Source: Coriaria nepalensis
Taxonomy: Eukaryota > Streptophyta > Magnoliopsida > Cucurbitales > Coriariaceae
Assembly: GCA_027186245.1 (NCBI GenBank)
Contig: CP114481.1
Location: forward strand, 17,515,501-17,579,500
Direction of reading: 5' to 3'
Length of the DNA stretch: 64,000 bases
Numbering within the stretch: position 1 is the first letter of the stretch; each line of letters begins with the position of its first letter. The translations under genes and the position numbers were made by a program. The notes below the pieces were generated by a model. It worked only from the letters and a program-made list of their open reading frames with translations, was not told the DNA's origin and did not search any database. Shown in pieces: positions 36,601 to 48,664 of the stretch.

Positions 36601-39600
36601 GTGACATGATTTTAAGGCTAAACAAATGCATTGTTGCCTATAATAGATCAACTGCAAGTTATGCACGAAAGTCATGTTTAAAGGCAAAATTTTGTTCGAA
36701 GTGATTTAGAATGATTTAATGACTAAAAGAGACGCAAAAATATGACTTTAAGGCTAAAAAAAGCATAGTTGCCATCAATAGATCAATTGCAAGTAATGCA
36801 TGAAAGTCGCGTTTGAAATGCAAAAAGAGAATTGGTTCGAAGTGCCTTGAAACAATTTAATGATTGAAAAGACTGAGTGATATGCTTTTTAATGCTAAAA
36901 TAATGTATTGTTGTGTTCAGTAGATTAATTACAAGTTATGTAAGAAAATAATGTTTGAAGGGCGAAAATAGAATTCATTCGAATTAATGTAGAATGATTT
37001 AATGACTAGAAGAGACTCAGTGACATGACTTTAAGGCTAAACAAATGCATTGTTGCCTTCAATAGATCAACTGCAAGTTATGCACGAAAGTCATGTTTAA
37101 AGGCCGAATTTCGTTCGAAGTGATTTAGAATGATTTACTGACTAAAAGAGACGCAAAAATATGACTTTAAGGCTAAAAAATGCATAGTTGCCATCAATAG
37201 ATCAATTGCAAGTTATGCATGCAAGTCGCGTTTTAAATGCAAAAAGAGAATTGGTTCGAAGTGCCTTCAAACAGTTTAATGATTGAAAAGACTGAGTGAT
37301 ATGCTTTTTAATTCTAAAATAATGCATTATTGTCTTCTGTAGATTAATTACAAGTTATGTAAGAAAATAATGTTTGAAGGGCGAAAATAGAATTCGTTCG
37401 AATTAATTTAGAATGATTTAATGACTAGAAGAGACTCAGTGACATGACTTTAAGGCTAAACAAATGCATTGTTGCCTTCAATAGATCAACTGCAAGTTAT
37501 GCATGAAAGTCATGTTTAAAGGCCGAATTTCGTTCAAACTGATTTAGAATGATTTGCTGACTGAAAGAGACGCAAAAATATGACATTAATGCTAAAAAAA
37601 TGAATAGTTGCCTTCAATAGATCAATTGCAAGTTATGCATGAAAGTCGCGTTTTAAATGCAAAAAGAGAATTGGTTCGATGTGCCTTCAAACAATTTAAT
37701 GATTGAAAAGACTGAGTGATATGCTTTTTAATGCTAAAATAATGCATTATTGTCTTCAGTAGATTAATTACAAGTTATGTAAGAAAATAATGTTTGAAGG
37801 GCGAAAATAGAATTCGTTCGAATTAAATTAAAATGATTTAATGACTAGAAGAGACTCAGTTACATGACTTTAAGGCTAAATAAATGCATTGTTGCCTATA
37901 ATAGATCAGCTGCAAGTTATGCACGAAAGTCATGTTTAAAGGCCGAATTTCGTTCGAAGTGATTTAGAATGATTTACTGACTAAAAGAGACGCAAAAATA
38001 TGACTTTAAGGCTAAAAAAAGCATAGTTGCCATCAATAGATCAATTGCAAGTAATGCATGAAAGTCGCGTTTGAAATGCAAAAAGAGAATTGGTTCGAAG
38101 TGCCTTGAAACAATTTAATGATTGAAAAGACTGAGTGATATGCTTTTTAATGCTAAAATAATGCAATGTTGTCTTCAGTAGATTAATTGCAAGTTATGTA
38201 AAAAAATAATGTTTGAAGGGCGAAAATAGAATTCGTTCGAATTAATTTAGAATGATCTAATGACTAGAAGAGACTCAATGACATGACTTTAAGGCTAAAC
38301 AAATGCATTGTTGCCTTCAACAGATCAACTGCAAGTTATGCACGAAAGTCATGTTTAAAGGCCGAATTTCGTTCGAAGTGATTTAGAATGATTTACTGAC
38401 TAAAAGAGACGCAAAAATATGACTTTAAAGCTAAAAAATGCATAGTTGCCATCAATAGATCAATTGCAAGTTATGCATGCAAGTCGCGTTTTAAATGCAA
38501 AAAGAGAATTGGTTCGAAGTGCCTTCAAACAGTTTAATGATTGAAAAGACTGAGTGATATGCTTTTTAATTCTAAAATAATGCATTATTGTCTTCTGTAG
38601 ATTAATTACAAGTTATGTAAGAAAATAATGTTTGAAGGGCGAAAATAGAATTCGTTCGAATTAATTTAGAATGATTTAATGACTAGAAGAGACTCAGTGA
38701 CATGACTTTAAGGCTAAACAAATGCAATGTTGCCTATAATAGATCAGCTGCAAGTTATGCACGAAAGTCTTGTTTAAAGGCTGAATTTCGTTCGAAGTGA
38801 TTTAGAATGATTTAGTGACTACAAGAGATGCAAAAATATTACTTTAAAGCTAAAAAATGCATAGTTGCCATCAATACATCAATGGAAAGTTATGCATGAA
38901 AGTCGCATTTTAAATGCAAAAAGAGAATTGGTTCGAAGTGCCTTCAAACAGTTTAATGATTGAAAAGACTGAGTGATATGCTTTTTAATGCTAAAATAAT
39001 GCATTATTGTCTTCTGTAGATTAATTACAAGTTATGTAAGAAAAAAATGTTTGGAGTGCAAAAATAGAATTCGTTCGAATTAATTTAGAATGATTTAATG
39101 ACTAGAAGAGACTCAGTGACATGATTTTAAGGCTAAACAAATGCATTGTTGCCTATAATAGATCAACTGCAAGTTATGCACGAAAGTCATGTTTAAAGGC
39201 AAAATTTCGTTCGAAGTGATTTAGAATGATTTAATGACTAAAAGAGACGCAAAAATATGACTTTAAGGCTAAAAAAAGCATAGTTGCCATCAATAGATCA
39301 ATTGCAAGTAATGCATGAAAGTCGCGTTTGAAATGCAAAAAGAGAATTGGTTCGAAGTGCCTTGAAACAATTTAATGATTGAAAAGACTGAGTGATATGC
39401 TTTTTAATGCTAAAATAATGTATTGTTGTGTTCAGTAGATTAATTACAAGTTATGTAAGAAAATAATGTTTGAAGGGCGAAAATAGAATTCATTCGAATT
39501 AATGTAGAATGATTTAATGACTAGAAGAGACTCAGTGACATGACTTTAAGGCTAAACAAATGCATTGTTGCCTTCAATAGATCAACTGCAAGTTATGCAC

Positions 39601-41205
39601 GAAAGTCATGTTTAAAGGCCGAATTTCGTTCGAAGTGATTTAGAATGATTTACTGACTAAAAGAGACGCAAAAATATGACTTTAAGGCTAAAAAATGCAT
39701 AGTTGCCATCAATAGATCAATTGCAAGTTATGCATGCAAGTCGCGTTTTAAATGCAAAAAGAGAATTGGTTCGAAGTGCCTTCAAACAGTTTAATGATTG
39801 AAAAGACTGAGTGATATGCTTTTTAATTCTAAAATAATGCATTATTGTCTTCTGTAGATTAATTACAAGTTATGTAAGAAAATAATGTTTGAAGGGCGAA
39901 AATAGAATTCGTTCGAATTAATTTAGAATGATTTAATGACTAGAAGAGACTCAGTGACATGACTTTAAGGCTAAACAAATGCATTGTTGCCTTCAATAGA
40001 TCAACTGCAAGTTATGCATGAAAGTCATGTTTAAAGGCCGAATTTCGTTCAAACTGATTTAGAATGATTTGCTGACTGAAAGAGACGCAAAAATATGACA
40101 TTAATGCTAAAAAAATGAATAGTTGCCTTCAATAGATCAATTGCAAGTTATGCATGAAAGTCGCGTTTTAAATGCAAAAAGAGAATTGGTTCGATGTGCC
40201 TTCAAACAATTTAATGATTGAAAAGACTGAGTGATATGCTTTTTAATGCTAAAATAATGCATTATTGTCTTCAGTAGATTAATTACAAGTTATGTAAGAA
40301 AATAATGTTTGAAGGGCGAAAATAGAATTCGTTCGAATTAAATTAAAATGATTTAATGACTAGAAGAGACTCAGTTACATGACTTTAAGGCTAAATAAAT
40401 GCATTGTTGCCTATAATAGATCAGCTGCAAGTTATGCACGAAAGTCATGTTTAAAGGCCGAATTTCGTTCGAAGTGATTTAGAATGATTTACTGACTAAA
40501 AGAGACGCAAAAATATGACTTTAAGGCTAAAAAAAGCATAGTTGCCATCAATAGATCAATTGCAAGTAATGCATGAAAGTCGCGTTTGAAATGCAAAAAG
40601 AGAATTGGTTCGAAGTGCCTTGAAACAATTTAATGATTGAAAAGACTGAGTGATATGCTTTTTAATGCTAAAATAATGCAATGTTGTCTTCAGTAGATTA
40701 ATTGCAAGTTATGTAAAAAAATAATGTTTGAAGGGCGAAAATAGAATTCGTTCGAATTAATTTAGAATGATCTAATGACTAGAAGAGACTCAATGACATG
40801 ACTTTAAGGCTAAACAAATGCATTGTTGCCTTCAACAGATCAACTGCAAGTTATGCACGAAAGTCATGTTTAAAGGCCGAATTTCGTTCGAAGTGATTTA
40901 GAATGATTTACTGACTAAAAGAGACGCAAAAATATGACTTTAAAGCTAAAAAATGCATAGTTGCCATCAATAGATCAATTGCAAGTTATGCATGCAAGTC
41001 GCGTTTTAAATGCAAAAAGAGAATTGGTTCGAAGTGCCTTCAAACAGTTTAATGATTGAAAAGACTGAGTGATATGCTTTTTAATTCTAAAATAATGCAT
41101 TATTGTCTTCTGTAGATTAATTACAAGTTATGTAAGAAAATAATGTTTGAAGGGCGAAAATAGAATTCGTTCGAATTAATTTAGAATGATTTAATGACTA
41201 GAAGA
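33661..41205 (+). repeat. 2515-bp HOR (six trimers, 18 monomers), three copies
   Basis: Copies start at 33661, 36176 and 38691, exactly 2515 bp apart. Each holds six units in fixed order: ATACATCAATGG type with TTTGGAGTGC; CATGATTTT type with GGCAAAATTT and CAAGTAATGC; CCTTCAATAG type with ATGCATGCAAG; CGTTCAAACTG type with TTGCTGACTG and an extra A (420 bp); TTACATGAC with CTAAATAAATGC; and CAATGACATG with CTTCAACAG. Copies 1 and 2 share AAAAGTGATG, GTTCGGAGTG and AATTTTGTTCG. Copy 3 and the next one share TTTAGTGACTACAAG and AATATTACTT instead. Only a handful of differences were seen per copy. Confidence 0.92.
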
Positions 41206-44200
41206 GACTCAGTGACATGACTTTAAGGCTAAACAAATGCAATGTTGCCTATAATAGATCAGCTGCAAGTTATGCACGAAAGTCTTGTTTAAAGGCTGAA
41301 TTTCGTTCGAAGTGATTTAGAATGATTTAGTGACTACAAGAGATGCAAAAATATTACTTTAAAGCTAAAAAATGCATAGTTGCCATCAATACATCAATGG
41401 AAAGTTATGCATGAAAGTCGCATTTTAAATGCAAAAAGAGAATTGGTTCGAAGTGCCTTCAAACAGTTTAATGATTGAAAAGACTGAGTGATATGCTTTT
41501 TAATGCTAAAATAATGCATTATTGTCTTCTGTAGATTAATTACAAGTTATGTAAGAAAAAAATGTTTGGAGTGCAAAAATAGAATTCGTTCGAATTAATT
41601 TAGAATGATTTAATGACTAGAAGAGACTCAGTGACATGATTTTAAGGCTAAACAAATGCATTGTTGCCTATAATAGATCAACTGCAAGTTATGCACGAAA
41701 GTCATGTTTAAAGGCAAAATTTCGTTCGAAGTGATTTAGAATGATTTAATGACTAAAAGAGACGCAAAAATATGACTTTAAGGCTAAAAAAAGCATAGTT
41801 GCCATCAATAGATCAATTGCAAGTAATGCATGAAAGTCGCGTTTGAAATGCAAAAAGAGAATTGGTTCGAAGTGCCTTGAAACAATTTAATGATTGAAAA
41901 GACTGAGTGATATGCTTTTTAATGCTAAAATAATGTATTGTTGTGTTCAGTAGATTAATTACAAGTTATGTAAGAAAATAATGTTTGAAAGGCGAAAATA
42001 GAATTCATTCGAATTAATGTAGAATGATTTAATGACTAGAAGAGACTCAGTGACATGACTTTAAGGCTAAACAAATGCATTGTTGCCTTCAATAGATCAA
42101 CTGCAAGTTATGCACGAAAGTCATGTTTAAAGGCCGACTTTCGTTCGAAGTGATTTAGAATGATTTACTGACTAAAAGAGACGCAAAAATATGACTTTAA
42201 GGCTAAAAAATGCATAGTTGCCATCAATAGATCAATTGCAAGTTATGCATGCAAGTCGCGTTTTAAATGCAAAAAGAGAATTGGTTCGAAGTGCCTTCAA
42301 ACAGTTTAATGATTGAAAAGACTGAGTGATATGCTTTTTAATTCTAAAATAATGCATTATTGTCTTCTGTAGATTAATTACAAGTTATGTAAGAAAATAA
42401 TGTTTGAAGCGCGAAAATAGAATTCGTTCGAATTAATTTAGAATGATTTAATGACTAGAAGAGACTCAGTGACATGACTTTAAGGCTAAACAAATGCATT
42501 GTTGCCTTCAATAGATCAATTGCAAGTTATGCATGAAAGTCATGTTTAAAGGCCGAATTTCGTTCAAACTGATTTAGAATGATTTGCTGACTGAAAGAGA
42601 CGCAAAAATATGACATTAATGCTAAAAAAATGAATAGTTGCCTTCAATAGATCAATTGCAAGTTATGCATGAAAGTCGCGTTTTAAATGCAAAAAGAGAA
42701 TTGGTTCGATGTGCCTTCAAACAATTTAATGATTGAAAAGACTGAGTGATATGCTTTTTAATGCTAAAATAATGCATTGTTGTCTTCAGTAGATTAATTG
42801 CAAGTTATGTAAGAAAATAATATTTGAAGGGCGAAAATAGAATTCGTTCGAATTAATTTAGAATGATTTAATGACTAGAAGAGACTCAGTTACATGACTT
42901 TAAGGCTAAACAAATGCATTGTTGCCTATAATAGATCAACTGCAAGTTATGCACGAAAGTCATGTTTAAAGGCAAAATTTCGTTCGAAGTGATTTAGAAT
43001 GATTTAATGACTAAAAGAGACGGAAAAATATGACTTTAAGGCTAAAAAAAGCATAGTGGCCATCAATAGATCAATTGCAAGTAATGCATGAAAGTCGCGT
43101 TTGAAATGCAAAAAGAGAATTGGTTCGAAGTGTCTTGAAACAATTTAATGATTGAAAAGACTGAGTGATATGCTTTTTAATGCTAAAATAATGCATTATT
43201 GTCTTCAGTAGATTAATTACAAGTTATGTAAGAAAATAATGTTTGAAGGGCGAAAATAGAATTCGTTCGAATTAAACTAGAATGATTTAATGACTAGAAG
43301 AGACTCAGTTACATGACTTTAAGGCTAAATAAATGCATTGTTGCCTATAATAGATCAGCTGAAAGTTATGCACGAAAGTCATGTTTAAAGGCCGAATTTC
43401 GTTCGAAGTGATTTAGAATGATTTACTGACTAAAAGAGACGCAAAAATATGACTTTAAGGCTAAAAAAAGCATAGTTGCCATCAATAGATCAATTGCAAG
43501 TAATGCATGAAAGTCGCGTTTGAAATGCAAAAAGAGAATTGGTTCGAAGTGCCTTGAAACAATTTAATGATTGAAAAGACTGAGTGATATGCTTTTTAAT
43601 GCTAAAATAATGCATTTTTGTCTTCAGTAGATTAATTGCAAGTTATGTAAGAAAATAATATTTGAAGGGCGAAAATAGAATTCGTTCGAATTAATTTAGA
43701 ATGATTTAATGACTAGAAGAGACTCAGTTCATGACTTTAAGGCTAAACAAATGCATTGTTGCCTATAATAGATCAACTGCAAGTTATGCACGAAAGTCAT
43801 GTTTAAAGGCAAAATTTCGTTGAAGTGATTTAGAATGATTTAATGACTAAAAGAGACGGAAAAATATGACTTTAAGGCTAAAAAAAGCATAGTGGCCATC
43901 AATAGATCAATTGCAAGTAATGCATGAAAGTCGCGTTTGAAATGCAAAAAGAGAATTGGTTCGAAGTGTCTTGAAACAATTTAATGATTGAAAAGACTGA
44001 GTGATATGCTTTTTAATGCTAAAATAATGCATTATTGTCTTCAGTAGATTAATTACAAGTTATGTAAAAAATAATGTTTGAAGGGCGAAAATAGAATTCG
44101 TTCGAATTAAATTAGAATGATTTAATGACTAGAAGAGACTCAGTTACATGACTTTAAGGCTAAATAAATGCATTGTTGCCTATAATAGATCAGCTGAAAG

Positions 44201-44974
44201 TTATGCACGAAAGTCATGTTTAAAGGCCGAATTTCGTTCGAAGTGATTTAGAATGATTTACTGACTAAAAGAGACGCAAAAATATGACTTTAAGGCTAAA
44301 AAAAGCATAGTTGCCATCAATAGATCAATTGCAAGTAATGCATGAAAGTCGCGTTTGAAATGCAAAAAGAGAATTGGTTCGAAGTGCCTTGAAACAATTT
44401 AATGATTGAAAAGACTGAGTGATATGCTTTTTAATGCTAAAATAATGCAATGTTGTCTTCAGTAGATTAATTGCAAGTTATGTAAAAAAATAATGTTTGA
44501 AGGGCGAAAATAGAATTCGTTCGAATTAATTTAGAATGATCTAATGACTAGAAGAGACTCAATGACATGACTTTAAGGCTAAACAAATGCATTGTTGCCT
44601 TCAACAGATCAACTGCAAGTTATGCACGAAAGTCATGTTTAAAGGCCGAATTTCGTTCGAAGTGATTTAGAATGATTTACTGACTAAAAGAGACGCAAAA
44701 ATATGACTTTAAGGCTAAAAAATGCATAGTTGCCATCAATAGATCAATTGCAAGTTATGCATGCAAGTCGCGTTTTAAATGCAAAAAGAGAATTGGTTCG
44801 AAGTGCCTTCAAACAGTTTAATGATTGAGAAGACTGAGTGATATGCTTTTTAATTCTAAAATAATGCATTATTGTCTTCTGTAGATTAATTACAAGTTAT
44901 GTAAGAAAATAATGTTTGAAGGGCGAAAATAGAATTCGTTCGAATTAATTTAGAATGATTTAATGACTAGAAGA
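41206..44974 (+). repeat. Expanded fourth copy of the 2515-bp HOR
   Basis: The first four units match the preceding copy up to about 42775. The unit at 42883, where CTAAATAAATGC is expected, is instead a CAACTGC and GGCAAAATTT type with GACGGAAAAATATG. The expected type follows at 43302. This two-unit pair (42883-43720) is then repeated (43721-44555), and the normal sixth unit follows at 44556. The copy is therefore 3769 bp, three units longer than its neighbours. Confidence 0.85.
42883..44555 (+). repeat. Two-trimer duplication inside the expanded copy
   Basis: Pairs 42883-43720 (838 bp) and 43721-44555 (835 bp) share GACGGAAAAATATG, GCATAGTGGCC, GTGTCTTGAAAC and CAGCTGAAAG. The second pair has three single-base losses (CAGTTCATGAC, CGTTGAAG and TATGTAAAAAATAATG), which make its first unit 416 bp, the shortest full trimer in the left 48 kb. 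Confidence 0.85.
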
Positions 44975-46231
44975 GACTCAGTGACATGACTTTAAGGCTA
45001 AACAAATGCAATGTTGCCTATAATAGATCAGCTGCAAGTTATGCACGAAAGTCTTGTTTAAAGGCTGAATTTCGTTCGAAGTGATTTAGAATGATTTAGT
45101 GACTACAAGAGATGCAAAAATATTACTTTAAAGCTAAAAAATGCATAGTTGCCATCAATAAATCAATGGAAAGTTATGCATGAAAGTCGCATTTTAAATG
45201 CAAAAAGAGAATTGGTTCGAAGTGCCTTCAAACAGTTTAATGATTGAAAAGACTGAGTGATATGCTTTTTAATGCTAAAATAATGCATTATTGTCTTCTG
45301 TAGATTAATTACAAGTTATGTAAGAAAAAAATGTTTGGAGTGCGAAAATAGAATTCGTTCGAATTAATTTAGAATAATTTAATGACTAGAAGAGACTCAG
45401 TGACATGATTTTAAGGCTAAACAAATGCATTGTTGCCTATAATAGATCAACTGCAAGTTATGCACGAAAGTCATGTTTAAAGGCAAAATTTCGTTCGAAG
45501 TGATTTAGAATGATTTAATGACTAAAAGAGACGCAAAAATATGACTTTAAGGCTAAAAAAAGCATAGTTGCCATCAATAGATCAATTGCAAGTAATGCAT
45601 GAAAGTCGCGTTTGAAATGCAAAAAGAGAATTGGTTCGAAGTGCCTTGAAACAATTTAATGATTGAAAAGACTGAGTGATATGCTTTTTAATGCTAAAAT
45701 AATGTATTGTTGTGTTCAGTAGATTAATTACAAGTTATGTAAGAAAATAATGTTTGAAGGGCGAAAATAGAATTCATTCGAATTAATGTAGAATGATTTA
45801 ATGACTAGAAGAGACTCAGTGACATGACTTTAAGGCTAAACAAATGCATTGTTGCCTTCAATAGATCAACTGCAAGTTATGCACGAAAGTCATGTTTAAA
45901 GGCCGAATTTCGTTCGAAGTGATTTAGAATGATTTACTGACTAAAAGAGACGCAAAAATATGACTTTAAGGCTAAAAAATGCATAGTTGCCATCAATAGA
46001 TCAATTGCAAGTTATGCATGCAAGTCGCGTTTTAAATGCAAAAAGAGAATTGGTTCGAAGTGCCTTCAAACAGTTTAATGATTGAAAAGACTGAGTGATA
46101 TGCTTTTTAATTCTAAAATAATGCATTATTGTCTTCTGTAGATTAATTACAGGTTATGTAAGAAAATAATGTTTGAAGGGCGAAAATAGAATTCATTCGA
46201 ATTAATGTAGAATGATTTAATGACTAGAAGA
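44975..46231 (+). repeat. Partial fifth copy of the 2515-bp HOR (three trimers)
   Basis: Units at 44975, 45394 and 45813 match 41206, 41625 and 42044, including TTTAGTGACTACAAG with AATATTACTT, the CATGATTTT type, and the ATGCATGCAAG type. The match stops near 46150, where the C monomer changes to TTACAGG and then CATTCGAATTAATGTAG. This is the right edge of the 2515-bp domain. Confidence 0.85.
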
Positions 46232-47345
46232 GACTCAGTGACATGACTTTAAGGCTAAACAAATGCATTGTTGCCTTCAATAGATCAACTGCAAGTTATG
46301 CACGAAAGTCATGTTTAAAGGCCGAATTTCGTTCGAAGTGATTTAGAATGATTTACTAACTAAAAGAGACGCAAAAATATGACTTTAAGGGTAAAAAATG
46401 CATAGTTGCCATCAATAGATCAATTGCAAGTTATGCATGCAAGTCGCGTTTTAAATGCAAAAAGAGAATTGGTTCGAAGTGCCTTCAAACAGTTTAATGA
46501 TTGAAAAGACTGAGTGATATCCTTTTTAATTCTAAAATAAAGCATTATTGTCTTCTGTAGATTAATTACAAGTTATGTAAGAAAATAATGTTTGAAGGGC
46601 GAAAATAGAATTCGTTCGAATTAATTTAGAATGATTTAATGACTAGAAGAGACTCAGTTACATGACTTTAAGGCTAAATAAATGCATTGTTGCCTATAAT
46701 AGATCAGCTGCAAGTTATGCACGAAAGTCATGTTTAAATGCCGAATTTCGTTCGAAGTGATTTAGAATGATTTACTGAATGAAAGAGATGCAAAAATATG
46801 ACTTTAAGGCTAAAAAAATGAATAGTTGCCTTCAATAGATCAATTGCAAGTTATGCATGAAAGTCGCGTTTTAAATGCAAAAAGAGAATTGGTTCGATGT
46901 GCCTTCAAACAATTTAATGATTGAAAAGACTGAGTGATATGCTTTTTAATGCTAAAATAATGCATTGTTGTCTTCAGTAGATTAATTGCAAGTTATGTAA
47001 GAAAATAATATTTGAAGGGCGAAAATAGAATTCGTTCGAATTAATTTAGAATTATTTAATGACTAGAAGAGACTCAGTTACATGACTTTAAGGCTAAACA
47101 AATGCATTGTTGCCTATAATAGATCAGCTGCAAGTTATGCACGAAAGTCATGTTTAAAAGCCGAATATCGTTCGAAGTGATTTAGAATGATTTACTGATT
47201 TAAGAGATGCAAAAATATGACTTTAAGGCTAAAAAATGCATAGTTGCCATCAATAGATCAATTGCAAGTTATGCATGAAAGTCGCGTTTTAAATGCAAAA
47301 AGTGAATTGGTACGAAGTGCTTTCAAACAATTTAATGATTGAAAA

Positions 47346-47487
47346 GACTGAGTGATATGCTTTTTAATGGTAAAATAATGTATTGTTGTGTTCAGTAGAT
47401 TAATTACAGGTTATGTAAGAAAATAATGTTTGGAGGGCGAAAATAGAATTCGTTCGAAGTGATTTAGAATGATTTACTGATTTAAGA
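47346..47487 (+). repeat. C/A hybrid monomer (142 bp), one monomer lost
   Basis: The monomer begins as C (GACTGAGTGATATGC) and runs to GAATTCGTTCGAA. It then continues as the A tail GTGATTTAGAATGATTTACTGATTTAAGA, directly followed by B at 47488. The A-to-A distance 47071-47771 is 700 bp, five monomers instead of six. The switch lies in the 10-bp identity TTCGTTCGAA common to C and A, the same block as the B/C hybrids near 11 kb. Confidence 0.88.
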
Positions 47488-48654
47488 GATGAAAAAATAT
47501 GACTTTAAGGCTAAAAAATGCATAGTTGCCATCAATAGATCAATTGCAAGTTATGCATGAAAGTCGCGTTTTAAATGCAAAAAAAGAATTGGTTCGATGT
47601 GCCTTCAAACAATTTAATGATTGAAAAGACTGAGAGATATGCTTTTTAATGCTAAAATAATGCATTGTTGGCTTCAGTACATTAATGGCAAGTTATGTAA
47701 GAAAAGAATATTTGAAGGGCGAAAATAGAATTCGTTCGAATTAATTTAGAATGATTTAATGACTAGAAGAGACTCTGTGACATAACTTTAAGGCTAAACA
47801 AATGCATTGTTGCCTATAATAGATCAGCTGCAAGGTATGCACGAAAGTCATGTTTAAACGCCGAATTTCGTTCGAAGTGATTTTGAATGATTTACAGATT
47901 TAAGAGATGCAAAAATATGACTTTAAGGCTAAAAAATGCATAGTTGCCATCAATAGATCAATTGCAAGTTATGCATGAAAGTCGCGTTTTAAATGCAAAA
48001 AGAGAATTGGTCCGAAGTGCTTTGAAACAATTTAATGATTGAAAAGACTGAGTGATATGCTTTTTAATGGTAAAATAATGTATTGTTGTGTTCAGTAGAT
48101 TAATTACAGGTTATGTAAGAAAATAATGTTTGAAGGGCGAAAATAGAATTCGTTCGAATTAATGTAGAATGATTTAATGACTACAAGAGACTCAGTGACA
48201 TGACTTTAAGGCTAAACAAATGCATTGTTGCTTTCAATAGATCAACTGCAAGTTATGCACGAAAGTCATGTTTAAAGGCCGAGTTTCGTTCGAAGTGATT
48301 TAGAATGATTTACTGACTAAAAGAGACGCAAAAATATGACTTTAAGGCTAAAAAATGCATAGTTGCCATCAATAGATCAATGGCAAGTTATGCATGAAAG
48401 TCACGTTTTAAATGCAAAAAGAGAATTGGTTCGAAGTGCCTTCAAACAATTTAATGATTGAAAAGACAGAGTGATATGCTTTTTAATGGTAAAATAATGT
48501 ATTATTGTGATCAGTAGATTAATTGCAGGTTATGTAAGAAAATAATGTTTGAAGTGCGAAAATAGAATTCGTTCGAATTAATGTAGAATGATTTAATGAC
48601 TAGAAGAGACTCAGTGACATGACTCTAAAGCTAAACAAATGCATTGTTGTCTTC

Positions 48655-48664
48655 AATAGATAGA
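48655..48664 (+). repeat. 4-bp GATA-type insertion in monomer A (first occurrence)
   Basis: Here AATAGATC becomes AATAGATAGATC, a duplication of a tetranucleotide that lengthens the unit by 4 bp. This is the leftmost example I found. It recurs in A monomers at about 49.5, 51.2, 52.0, 52.8, 53.7, 55.4, 57.0, 58.7, 59.6, 61.2 and 62.1 kb and was not seen to the left. It is a marker of the right-hand sub-family. Confidence 0.8.
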
